DNA of 64,000 bases from Actinoplanes oryzae (GTDB lineage Bacteria > Actinomycetota > Actinomycetes > Mycobacteriales > Micromonosporaceae), in contig NZ_JAUQWH010000026.1 in the NCBI RefSeq assembly GCF_030757795.1, forward strand, positions 1-64,000, in the 5' to 3' direction. Shown here in pieces: positions 53,331 through 61,638 of this stretch. A program made the translations under genes and the position numbers. Under the pieces are notes generated by a model, which saw only the letters and a list, made by a program, of their open reading frames with translations, was not told the DNA's origin and did no database searches. The first letter of the stretch is position 1; each line of letters starts with the position of its first letter.

Positions 53331-54905
53331 ATGGAAAGCATCGTCGAGACGGTCGTGCTCGTGGCCATCTCGGTGCTCGGCGCCGCGCTGGCCCGGCGCC
53401 TCGGATTCGTCGCACCCCTGGTCCTGCTCGTCGCCGGCCTCGCCCTGTCCTACCTGCCGGGCATGCCGGAGATCCACCTCGAGCCCGAACTCGTCCTCAT
53501 CGGCATCCTGCCGCCCCTGCTCTACGTCGCCGCCCTCAACACCAACCTGGTCGCCTTCCGCCGCGCGCTGCGCCCGATCCTGCTGCTGGCCGTCGGGCTG
53601 GTGCTGCTGTCCGCCTTCGCCGTCGGGTTCGTGGTGCACATGCTGCTGCCCGACGTGCCGCTGGCGGCCTGCGTGGCGCTGGGCGCGGTCGTCGCCCCGC
53701 CCGACGCGGTGTCCGCCACCGCCATCGCCCGCCGCATCGGCCTGCCCCGGCGGGTGGTCACCATTCTCGAGGGCGAGAGCCTGCTCAACGACGCCACCGC
53801 CCTCGTCACCGTGCGGATCGCCGTGGCCGCCCTGCTCGGGTCCGCGGTCGGCTTCTGGGAGATCGCCGGCGAGGTGGCGCTCAAGGCGGGCGGCGGCGTG
53901 CTGCTCGGCCTGCTCTTCGCGGTGGGCGCCGCGTGGCTGCACCGGAAGATCACCGATCCGCTGCTCGACGACGCGGTGTCGCTGCTGACCCCGTTCGTCG
54001 TCGTGATCGTCGCCGAGGAGCTGCACTCGTCGAGCGTCGTCGCCGTGGTGGTCACCGGGCTCTATCTGGGCCACCGGATCCCGTACCTGTTGTCGGCGAC
54101 CTCCCGCCTGCAGATGGACGCCGTCTGGCGGCTGGTCAACTTCCTGCTCGAGGGCGTGGTGTTCCTGCTCGTCGGCCTCCAGCTGCGCGAGCTCATCGAG
54201 AACATCGAGGTCGGCCTGGCCACCACGGTCCGGATCACGATCATGGTGTTCCTGACGCTGGTGGTCGTCCGGTTCGTGTGGATGTACCCGGCGACCTACC
54301 TGGCCCGGCTCATGCCCCGGGTCCGCGCCCGCGAGGAGCGCCCGCCGGCCGCGGTGCCCACGGTCATCGCCTGGGCGGGCATGCGCGGCGTGGTCACGCT
54401 CGCGGCCGCGCTGACCCTGCCGCCCAACGACACGTTCCTGGGCAACGACTACCCGCGCGAGCTGTTCGTCTTCGTCGCCTTCGCGACCATCGTGCTGACC
54501 CTGCTCATCCAGGGCACGACGCTGCCGTGGATGGCCCGCCGGCTGGGCGTCCGCGAGGACACCAGCAGCGCCGACGCCCTCGCCGAGGCCAACGTGCAGC
54601 ACGCCGCCAGCCGGGCCGCCCGCGAGCGGCTCGAGGAGCACGCCGACGGGGCGCCCGCGTCCGTCGTCGAGCGGCTGCGCGCGCTGACCGACAGCCGGGC
54701 CAACGGCGCCTGGGAGCGGCTGGGCAATCAGCAGCAGGAGACCCCGTCCGCCGCGTACGGCAGACTGCGGCGGGAGATGATTACCGCGGAACGGCACGTC
54801 TTCAAGATCGCCCGCAACGAGGGGCGCATCTCCGAGGAGGTGCTGACCCGCGCGCAGCGCGAGCTCGACCTGGAAGAGTCCCAGCTACACCGGAGCGACG
54901 ATTGA
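53331..54905 (+). CDS. Na+/H+ antiporter (CPA1 family)
   Basis: A 524-residue membrane protein with about 12 helices, exchanging cytoplasmic Na+ or K+ for protons. LGAVVAPPDAVSATAIARRI holds the family ion-site region, ILEGESLLNDATALVTVRIA is the CPA1 ND motif, and GMRGVVTLAAALTLP is also conserved. The C-terminal 100 residues are cytosolic and helical. No ribosome-binding site is visible, and TCTAAG lies 8 bases before the ATG, so a leaderless mRNA is possible. The stop overlaps the UBP gene start (TTGA). Confidence 0.92.
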   Translation: MESIVETVVLVAISVLGAALARRLGFVAPLVLLVAGLALSYLPGMPEIHLEPELVLIGILPPLLYVAALNTNLVAFRRALRPILLLAVGLVLLSAFAVGFVVHMLLPDVPLAACVALGAVVAPPDAVSATAIARRIGLPRRVVTILEGESLLNDATALVTVRIAVAALLGSAVGFWEIAGEVALKAGGGVLLGLLFAVGAAWLHRKITDPLLDDAVSLLTPFVVVIVAEELHSSSVVAVVVTGLYLGHRIPYLLSATSRLQMDAVWRLVNFLLEGVVFLLVGLQLRELIENIEVGLATTVRITIMVFLTLVVVRFVWMYPATYLARLMPRVRAREERPPAAVPTVIAWAGMRGVVTLAAALTLPPNDTFLGNDYPRELFVFVAFATIVLTLLIQGTTLPWMARRLGVREDTSSADALAEANVQHAASRAARERLEEHADGAPASVVERLRALTDSRANGAWERLGNQQQETPSAAYGRLRREMITAERHVFKIARNEGRISEEVLTRAQRELDLEESQLHRSDD

Positions 54906-55168
54906 CCTGCCAGCACCTGAAGGAAGCCACCGAGCCGACCCCGCAGGCGCCGTACGAGGGCGGCTGTCCCGAGTGCGTGCACGACGGCCACCACGACTGG
55001 GTGCACCTGCGTGTCTGCCTGGAGTGCGGATACGTGGGCTGCTGCGACTCCTCGCCGCGGCGGCACATGTCCGCCCACCACGAGGAGAGCGGCCACCCGG
55101 TGATGCGCTCGTACGAGCCGGGCGAGACCTGGAAGTGGTGCTACGTCGACGACCTGCTCGGCGCCTGA
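54902..55168 (+). CDS. UBP-type zinc-finger protein
   Basis: An 88-residue protein that is almost entirely a UBP-type zinc finger. C3, H5, C22, C25, CLECGYVGCC (39-48) and HMSAHHEESGH supply the ligand set for two or three zinc ions. The eukaryotic domain binds the ubiquitin C-terminus; bacteria lack ubiquitin, so it may recognise another protein tail. TTG start with CCGGAG 7 bases upstream and a TTGA overlap with the antiporter stop, suggesting it regulates that transporter. Confidence 0.85.
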   Translation: MTCQHLKEATEPTPQAPYEGGCPECVHDGHHDWVHLRVCLECGYVGCCDSSPRRHMSAHHEESGHPVMRSYEPGETWKWCYVDDLLGA

Positions 55169-55176
55169 CCCGCCAC

Positions 55177-55204
55177 GCCGGCCGGGCCGCTGAGCCCGGC
55201 CGGC
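55177..55204 (+). terminator. Hairpin after the antiporter operon
   Basis: GCCGGCCGGGC (55177-55187) and GCCCGGCCGGC (55194-55204) form a perfect 11-bp stem with loop CGCTGA, 8 bases after the stop. Confidence 0.7.
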
Positions 55205-55332
55205 CGCACACCGCCCGCGGCGCCTTGCCCGGCACGAGCCGCTCGCCGGCGATCCCTGCGTAGCCCCCGGGCCGAAGGGCAGCTAGTTCCGCGGCCCGCG
55301 CCCTTCAGCACGCCCGGCGCGAGCGGGCGCGC

Positions 55333-56148
55333 TCACTGCCAGACCGAGGCGACGGCGGCGGCCGCCTCACGGGCCTGGGCGGCGCCCGCGGCCAGGGCGG
55401 GGCCGCGGCGGCCCGGGTCGAGGATGTTGCCGCCGATGGCCGCGCGGGCGGCCGCGTCCGGGGTGATCAGCAGGCTGCGGGGCGGGGCCAGGGCCGCGAG
55501 TTCGGCCTCCGGCGAGGCGCGCAGCATCCCGCCGCCGCTGGGCGCGATCACGAGCACCGACGACGCGCCGGCCGCGAGCGCCGCGTGGGTCACCGAGTGG
55601 ACGCCGCCGTCCATGTAGTGGCCGTCGCCGATCGCGACGGGCGGGAAGATGCCCGGCAGGGCACAGCTCGCGGCGACGGCCGCGGGCAGCGGCACCCCGG
55701 CGGAGGCATCCCAGGCGGCGAGCTCGCCCGTGCCGGTGTCGACGGCCGTGATGACGAGGCGCGGGGCGGCGGGCCATTCGTGCACGGGCAGCTGGGCGGC
55801 GAAGCGGTCGACGTGCGCGGCGGCGGGGCCGACCGGGGCGGCCAGTGCCAGCCCGCCGAGCCGGGCCCGCAGCTGGGCGGGGGACAGCGAGCGGTCCCCG
55901 AGCAGCGCGAAGCCCTGGGCGAGCAGGCCGGCGTCGATGCGCGGCGACAGCTCGATGTCGACGGCCGCGGCCGAGCGGGCCGCGGCGGCGAGGTCCGTGC
56001 CGGTGGCGAGCAGCGCTCCCACGTAGGCGCCGGCGGAGGTGCCGACGACCAGGTCGTCCGGGGCGAGGGTGAGCCCGAGGCCGGTGAGCAGCCCCAGCTC
56101 CCACGCGATCCCGGTGATGCCCCCTCCGCCGAGGACGAGGGCTCTCAT
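55333..56148 (-). CDS. Patatin-like phospholipase
   Basis: A 271-residue lipid acyl-hydrolase. LGGGGITGIAW is the oxyanion glycine run, VGTSAGAYVGA the serine of the Ser-Asp dyad, and YMDGGVHS the aspartate. No signal peptide, so cytoplasmic or membrane-associated. The ATG overlaps the TGA of the glucosyltransferase gene (ATGA), so it is co-translated with an alpha-glucan enzyme. It may trim acyl groups from glucan lipids, but that is inference. Confidence 0.88.
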   Translation of the reverse strand: MRALVLGGGGITGIAWELGLLTGLGLTLAPDDLVVGTSAGAYVGALLATGTDLAAAARSAAAVDIELSPRIDAGLLAQGFALLGDRSLSPAQLRARLGGLALAAPVGPAAAHVDRFAAQLPVHEWPAAPRLVITAVDTGTGELAAWDASAGVPLPAAVAASCALPGIFPPVAIGDGHYMDGGVHSVTHAALAAGASSVLVIAPSGGGMLRASPEAELAALAPPRSLLITPDAAARAAIGGNILDPGRRGPALAAGAAQAREAAAAVASVWQ

Positions 56149-57362
56149 GCGGCGGTCAGCCCGTCCTGGCGGGCCAGCACGATCTCGGCCTCGCGGGCGA
56201 CGGCGCCCGTCTGCCGGGCCGCGGCCTCGTAGACGCCGACCGTGCGGGCGGCGATCGCGGGCCACGCGAAGTCCTCGCGGACCCGGCGGCGGCCGCGGCG
56301 GGCCAGCGTCCGGGCGTAGTCGCGGTCGGTGAGGACCGAGGCGACGGACGCCGCCAGCGAGTCCGGGTCCCGCGGGGCGAAGGTGACGCCGGTGACGCCC
56401 GGGTCGATGATCTCGGCCAGGCCGCCGGTCGCGGCGACGGCGACCGGGGTGCCCGCGGCGGCGGCCTCGAGGGCGACCATGCCGAACGGCTCGTAGATGC
56501 TCGGCACGACGTAGCAGTCCGAGGCGCCCATCAGCGCGGTCAGCGAGTGCCCGGTGAGGAAGCCGGCGAACGTCACGCCGGGCGGGGCCATGGCCTCCAG
56601 TTCGGCGCGGTACGGGCCGTCGCCGGCGATCACCACGCGCAGGTCGGGGATCGACGACTGCAGCCGTGGCACCGCGGCGAGCAGATGCTGCACGCCCTTC
56701 TCGTAGACCAGCCGGCCCGCGAAGGAGACCAGCGGGGCGTCCCCGGCGTAGGCGGACCGGGCGGCGGCGATCGCGCGCGGGCGGGCGTACCAGCGCAGGA
56801 CGTCGACGCCGTTGCGCACCACGGCCGTCCGGGCGGCGGGGACCGCGAACTGGCGCTGCACCTCCCGGCGCATGTAGTCGGAGCAGACGATCACGCGCGC
56901 CGCCTCGGAGGCCAGCCAGCGCTCGACGTCGTCGATCGTGCGGTTGTGCGCCTCGGGCAGATAGCCCTGGTGCCGCCCCGCCTCGGTCGCGTGGATCGTG
57001 GCGACCAGCGGCACGTCGAGGTGTTCACGCAGGGTCACCGCGGCGTGGGCCACCAGCCAGTCGTGGGCGTGGACCACGTCGTAGCGGCCGGTGCGCGCCG
57101 CCCGCAGCGCCGCCCGGGTGAAGGTGTGGTTGAAAGCGGTCGCCTCGCCGACGAGGTGCGGGTAGTCCACCGGGTCCTCGGGGGCGCGGACGATGTGGAC
57201 GCCCTCCGCGTACTCCTCGCGCAGCGACCCGGGCGCGTGCCGGGTGACCACCGTGACCTCGTGCCCGCCCGCGACCAGGGCGGTCGCCAGCGCGTGCACG
57301 TGCCGGCCCAGCCCGCCGACCAGCAGCGGCGGGTACTCCCAGCTCAGCATCAGGACTCGCAT
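56145..57362 (-). CDS. GT4 alpha-glucan synthase (Rv3032-like)
   Basis: A 405-residue retaining GT-B glycosyltransferase. MRVLMLSWEYPPLLVGGLGR, DVVHAHDWLVAHAAVTL and TIHATEAGRHQGYLPEAHN are strikingly like Mycobacterium Rv3032, an alpha-1,4-glucosyltransferase of glycogen and methylglucose polysaccharide synthesis. RLVYEKGVQHLL and SIYEPFGMVALEAAAAGTPV carry the donor-binding E-x7-E motif. It overlaps the debranching-enzyme gene by 13 bases, and GGGGAAG precedes the ATG. It probably uses ADP- or UDP-glucose. Confidence 0.88.
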   Translation of the reverse strand: MRVLMLSWEYPPLLVGGLGRHVHALATALVAGGHEVTVVTRHAPGSLREEYAEGVHIVRAPEDPVDYPHLVGEATAFNHTFTRAALRAARTGRYDVVHAHDWLVAHAAVTLREHLDVPLVATIHATEAGRHQGYLPEAHNRTIDDVERWLASEAARVIVCSDYMRREVQRQFAVPAARTAVVRNGVDVLRWYARPRAIAAARSAYAGDAPLVSFAGRLVYEKGVQHLLAAVPRLQSSIPDLRVVIAGDGPYRAELEAMAPPGVTFAGFLTGHSLTALMGASDCYVVPSIYEPFGMVALEAAAAGTPVAVAATGGLAEIIDPGVTGVTFAPRDPDSLAASVASVLTDRDYARTLARRGRRRVREDFAWPAIAARTVGVYEAAARQTGAVAREAEIVLARQDGLTAA

Positions 57363-59290
57363 CCGGCACTTCCCCTCACTCGCAGCACCTCGGCGACGGA
57401 CCGGGCGGAGAACGGGCTCCCCGTCGGCCGGTGCGGCGGGTCGCCGTCCGCCGTCTCGCTCAGCGACCCCAGGCCGGCCTCGCGCAGGTGCGCGTCCAGG
57501 CCGGTCAGCAGTCCTGTCACCCGCAGGCCGGCCGCGGTGCGGGCGTCCGCGTACGGGCCGATCAGCCAGGGCCACACCGTGCCCTGGTGGTAGGCGATGT
57601 CCCGCTCGTCGCGCCCGCCGCGGTGCTCGCCCTGGTAGCCGTACTCGTTCGGGGCGAGCGTGCGCAGCCCGAGCGGGGTCAGCAGGGCCGAGCCGATCGC
57701 CTCCAGGGCCGTCCGGTCCACCGCACCGGCCGGCCCGGCGAGCGGCGCGTGCGGCAGCGACCACGCGAACAGCTGGTTGGGCCGCAGCGACGCGTCGTCG
57801 TCGTGGGCGCCGGCCCCCAGCGGGTACGCGGACGCGGGCCCGTCGATCACGTCGTACAGCCAGCCGTCCGGGGCCCGGAACCGCGCGGCGAACGCGTCCC
57901 GTGCCCGGGTGTGTCGCGCGGGCAGCGAGCCGGGCTCCTTGCCGGCCAGGGCGCGCAGCTCGGCCAGGCCCGCCAGCGCGTTGACCCACAGCGCGTTGAT
58001 CTCGACCGGCTTGCCGATCCGCGGCGTGACCGGCCCGGCGCCGGTGGAGGCGTTCATCCAGCTCAACGACGAGGGCGACGAGGGGGAGAGGCGCAGCAGC
58101 TCGTCGTCGCACAGCAGCGGGCCGACGCGGGCGGCGAGCATCCGGGTCAGCCCCTCGGCCAGCTCCGCGGCGAGATCGGTGTCGCCGGTACGGGCCACGT
58201 GCCGGTCGACGGCGTGCACCAGCCACAGCGGCGCGTCGGGGGAGTCGTGCGGACCCCACGGCTCGTCGTTGCGCGCGGTGTCCCGCACCGCCGCCGCCGT
58301 GCGGGCGACAAGCAGCTCGCGGCCCTCGTCGGCACGGCCCGTCTCGAGGAACAAGCCCTCGTACGCGGTCATCGTATCGCCGAGGTAGCTGCCGAACCAC
58401 GGGTAGCCGGCGACCACGTCGGGGCCGTCCGCCGCGGTGACGAGGAACTGGTCGGCGGCCAGGGCGAGGGGCTCGCCCTTGGCGGTGGTGACCAGGGACC
58501 GGGCCCGGTCGTGCGCGGCGTCGATCACCTCGGTGGCCGGGGCGGGCCGCCGGGCGAGGTCACCGGCCCAGGCGGAGATCTCCAGGGTGTCGCCGGCGTC
58601 GAGGCGGCCGACGAAGGTGCCCGCGAGGAACAGGTCCTCGGTCGCGATCAATCCGCGGCCGGCCTCCTCCCGATGGTAGGCCCCCAGGTGCCAGCCGCCG
58701 CCGGGCTGCCAGCCCGGGCCGCTGATCCGGTACGCCCCGGCGACGACCACGCCGTCGGTGAGCTGCTCGACGGCGAGGGCGGGCCCGGTGGCGTAGCGCT
58801 CGCCGTGCGCGTCGCGCCACGTGCACATCGCCGCGACCGCCAGCCCCACGGGCTCCGGTGCGGCGACGACGCGGTGGACGACGGCGAGGGCGGGCCGCCC
58901 GTACGCCATGGCGAGCTCGCGCTCCACGACCACCTCACCCACCCGCCACCGCCAGCGGGGCAGCCCGTCGGCGAGGGTGAACGTCTCGAGGTGCCGGTGG
59001 CCCTCGGGTGACACCACGCCGGACTCCCACTGGTGCGTGTGGAGCGGCACCCGGGCACCGGAGGGCAGGGTGAGCGTCAGATCGAGCGAGGCGAGCGCGG
59101 TGTGCCGGACGCCCGTGGCGGGATCGGCGACCGTGAGCAGCGAGTGGTAGCGCCGGGTGCGCAGACCGGCGACCGTGCCCGTGGCGAAGCCGCCCGTGCC
59201 GTCGGTGACCAGCCACTCCTGGCCGCCACCGCCGTCCGCCGAGAGGGAACCGCACGCTCGGGGACCGACGATCAGGGGGCTCTGCGGCAC
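57350..59290 (-). CDS. Glycogen debranching enzyme (amylo-alpha-1,6-glucosidase type)
   Basis: A 646-residue protein of the archaeal/bacterial GDE type. The N-terminal beta domain contains EWLVTDGTGGFATGTVAGLR, the usual entry motif; the C-terminal (alpha/alpha)6 barrel holds VAGYPWFGSYLGDTMTAYEG with the catalytic acid, KPVEINALWVNALAGLAEL and IAYHQGTVWPWLIGPY. It removes alpha-1,6 branches of glycogen. GTG start with AAGGGA upstream. First gene of the operon with the GT4 and patatin genes and divergent from glgX. Confidence 0.9.
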   Translation of the reverse strand: MPQSPLIVGPRACGSLSADGGGGQEWLVTDGTGGFATGTVAGLRTRRYHSLLTVADPATGVRHTALASLDLTLTLPSGARVPLHTHQWESGVVSPEGHRHLETFTLADGLPRWRWRVGEVVVERELAMAYGRPALAVVHRVVAAPEPVGLAVAAMCTWRDAHGERYATGPALAVEQLTDGVVVAGAYRISGPGWQPGGGWHLGAYHREEAGRGLIATEDLFLAGTFVGRLDAGDTLEISAWAGDLARRPAPATEVIDAAHDRARSLVTTAKGEPLALAADQFLVTAADGPDVVAGYPWFGSYLGDTMTAYEGLFLETGRADEGRELLVARTAAAVRDTARNDEPWGPHDSPDAPLWLVHAVDRHVARTGDTDLAAELAEGLTRMLAARVGPLLCDDELLRLSPSSPSSLSWMNASTGAGPVTPRIGKPVEINALWVNALAGLAELRALAGKEPGSLPARHTRARDAFAARFRAPDGWLYDVIDGPASAYPLGAGAHDDDASLRPNQLFAWSLPHAPLAGPAGAVDRTALEAIGSALLTPLGLRTLAPNEYGYQGEHRGGRDERDIAYHQGTVWPWLIGPYADARTAAGLRVTGLLTGLDAHLREAGLGSLSETADGDPPHRPTGSPFSARSVAEVLRVRGSAGCES

Positions 59291-59324
59291 GGTTCCCTTA
59301 ATGCTCGTACTGATCTTCGTTAAA

Positions 59325-59365
59325 CCCACCGCCCGGGTGACCCCCCGCACAGCGGGGGCGGTGGG
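59325..59365. promoter_or_regulatory. Nested hairpin between divergent glucan operons
   Basis: CCCACCGCC (59325-59333) pairs with GGCGGTGGG (59357-59365), enclosing a CCCCGC/GCGGGG stem (59343-59357). It lies in the 236-base gap between the debranching enzyme and glgX and may be an operator or attenuator for both. Core promoters are not clear. Confidence 0.45.
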
Positions 59366-59526
59366 ATCGGACAGTCGGGCGTCCGGGCTTCGGGCGGTCC
59401 GTAAGAATGACCGTGACGCGGTCGCGCAGGATTGGACCGGCGCGTGGCGGGGAAACGCGATCCTGCCCGCGGCGAAGCCCTCGTGACCGCGAGGTACCCG
59501 ACTGGTCGAGGGCTGGGAGCAACAAC

Positions 59527-61638
59527 ATGCAGGTGTGGCCGGGTCACCGGTATCCGCTGGGCGCGACATATGACGGCACGGGCACCAACTTCGCGATCTT
59601 CTCGGAGGTCGCGGAGGCGGTCGAGCTGTGTCTCTTCGACGCGTCGGGCAACGAGCGCAAGGTTCAGCTGCACGAGCAGGACGCGTTCGTCTGGCACGCC
59701 TATCTGCCGGGGGTGGAGCCCGGCCAGCGGTACGGCTACCGCGTCTACGGCCCGTACGACCCGTCCCGCGGCCTGCGGTGCAACCCGCACAAGCTGCTGC
59801 TGGACCCGTACGCCCGGGCCGTCGACTCGGACATCGACTGGCACCCGTCGCTGTACGCCTACGACTTCGACAACCCGGACCAGATGTCGGATCTGGACTC
59901 GGCGCCGCACATGGCGAAGGGCGTGGTCGTCAACCCGTACTTCGACTGGGGCAACGACCGGCGCCCGGACATCCCGTACCACCACTCGGTGATCTACGAG
60001 ACGCATGTCAAGGGCCTGACCCAGCGCCACCCCGACGTGCCGCCGGAGATGCGGGGCACGTACGCGGCGCTCGGGCACCCGGCCGTCATCGAGCACTTCG
60101 CCAAGCTGGGCGTGACCGCGGTCGAGCTGATGCCGGTGCACCAGTTCGTGCACGACAACCGCCTGCACGACCTCGGCCTGCGCAACTACTGGGGCTACAA
60201 CACGCTCGGCTTCTTCGCGCCCTACCACGGCTACTCCGCGATGGGCTCGCTCGGCCAGCAGACCCAGGAGTTCCGGGGCATGGTCAAGGCGCTGCACGCG
60301 GCCGGCATGGAGGTCATCCTCGACGTCGTCTACAACCACACGGCGGAGGGCAACCACCTCGGCCCGACGATGAGCCTCAAGGGCATCGACAACCGGACCT
60401 ACTACCGGTTGGTGGACGACCAGCCCAACTTCTACATGGACTACACGGGCACGGGTAACAGCCTCAACGTGCGCAGCCCGCAGAGCCTCCAGCTGATCAT
60501 GGACTCGCTGCGCTACTGGGTCACCGAGATGCACGTCGACGGCTTCCGCTTCGACCTCGCGTCCACGCTGGCCCGCGAGTTCTACGACGTGGACCGGCTG
60601 TCGACGTTCTTCGAGGTCGTGCAGCAGGACCCGGTCGTCGGCCAGGTGAAGCTGATCGCCGAGCCGTGGGACGTCGGGCCCGGCGGCTACCAGGTGGGCA
60701 ACTTCCCGCCGAACTGGACGGAGTGGAACGGCAAGTACCGCGACACCGTCCGCGACTTCTGGCGGGGCGAGCCGGCGACGCTCGCGGAGTTCGCCAGCCG
60801 CATCACCGGCTCCGCCGACCTCTACCAGGACGACGGCCGCAAGCCGTTCCACTCGATCAACTTCGTCACCGCGCACGACGGGTTCACGCTCAACGACCTG
60901 GTCTCGTACAACGACAAGCACAACGAGGCCAACGGCGAGGAGAACCGCGACGGCGAGAGCCACAACCGCTCGTGGAACTGCGGGACCGAGGGCCCGTCCG
61001 ACGACAAGGGCGTGCTGCAGCTGCGGGCCAAGCAGCGGCGCAACTTCCTGGCCACGCTGATGCTCAGCCAGGGCGTGCCGATGATCTCGCACGGCGACGA
61101 GCTGGGCCGCACCCAGGGCGGCAACAACAACGCGTACTGCCAGGACAACGAGATCAGCTGGATCGACTGGGACAACGCGGACGAGACGCTGCTGGAGTTC
61201 ACCCGCAAGCTGACCGCGTTCCGCCACCGCCACCAGGTCTTCCAGCGCCGCCGCTTCTTCACCGGCCTGCCGGTCACCGCGCGCGGCGGCGGCGACCCGC
61301 TGCCCGACCTCGAGTGGTTCACCCCGGACGGCCGGCAGATGGCCGGCGACGACTGGGGCAACGACTTCGGCCGGGCGGTCGCGCTCTTCGTCAACGGCGA
61401 GGGCATCCGCGAGCGCGGCCAGTACGGCCAGCGCCACGTGGACAGCTCGTTCCTGCTGTTCTTCAACGCCCACGACGCGCCCATCGAGTTCCACACCCCG
61501 CCCGCCGAGTACGGCGAGAAGTGGGAGAAGGTCATCGAGACCGCCGAACCCTCGCCCGACCGCCCGAACGTGGTCGAGGCGGGCAACACGATCCTCGTTC
61601 CCGACCGCTCACTCATCGTGTTGGACAGGACGGTTTGA
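59527..61638 (+). CDS. glgX: Glycogen debranching enzyme GlgX/TreX
   Basis: A 703-residue GH13 isoamylase-type enzyme that cuts alpha-1,6 branches of phosphorylase-trimmed glycogen, releasing malto-oligosaccharides. The N-terminal CBM48 (about 1-110, WPGHRYPLGATYDGTGTNFA) precedes the barrel: VILDVVYNHTAEGN, VDGFRFDLAS (nucleophile Asp), KLIAEPWDVG (acid Glu) and FVTAHDGFTLNDL (third Asp). GGGAG lies before the ATG. It feeds treY, whose start overlaps its stop (TGATG). Confidence 0.95.
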   Translation: MQVWPGHRYPLGATYDGTGTNFAIFSEVAEAVELCLFDASGNERKVQLHEQDAFVWHAYLPGVEPGQRYGYRVYGPYDPSRGLRCNPHKLLLDPYARAVDSDIDWHPSLYAYDFDNPDQMSDLDSAPHMAKGVVVNPYFDWGNDRRPDIPYHHSVIYETHVKGLTQRHPDVPPEMRGTYAALGHPAVIEHFAKLGVTAVELMPVHQFVHDNRLHDLGLRNYWGYNTLGFFAPYHGYSAMGSLGQQTQEFRGMVKALHAAGMEVILDVVYNHTAEGNHLGPTMSLKGIDNRTYYRLVDDQPNFYMDYTGTGNSLNVRSPQSLQLIMDSLRYWVTEMHVDGFRFDLASTLAREFYDVDRLSTFFEVVQQDPVVGQVKLIAEPWDVGPGGYQVGNFPPNWTEWNGKYRDTVRDFWRGEPATLAEFASRITGSADLYQDDGRKPFHSINFVTAHDGFTLNDLVSYNDKHNEANGEENRDGESHNRSWNCGTEGPSDDKGVLQLRAKQRRNFLATLMLSQGVPMISHGDELGRTQGGNNNAYCQDNEISWIDWDNADETLLEFTRKLTAFRHRHQVFQRRRFFTGLPVTARGGGDPLPDLEWFTPDGRQMAGDDWGNDFGRAVALFVNGEGIRERGQYGQRHVDSSFLLFFNAHDAPIEFHTPPAEYGEKWEKVIETAEPSPDRPNVVEAGNTILVPDRSLIVLDRTV

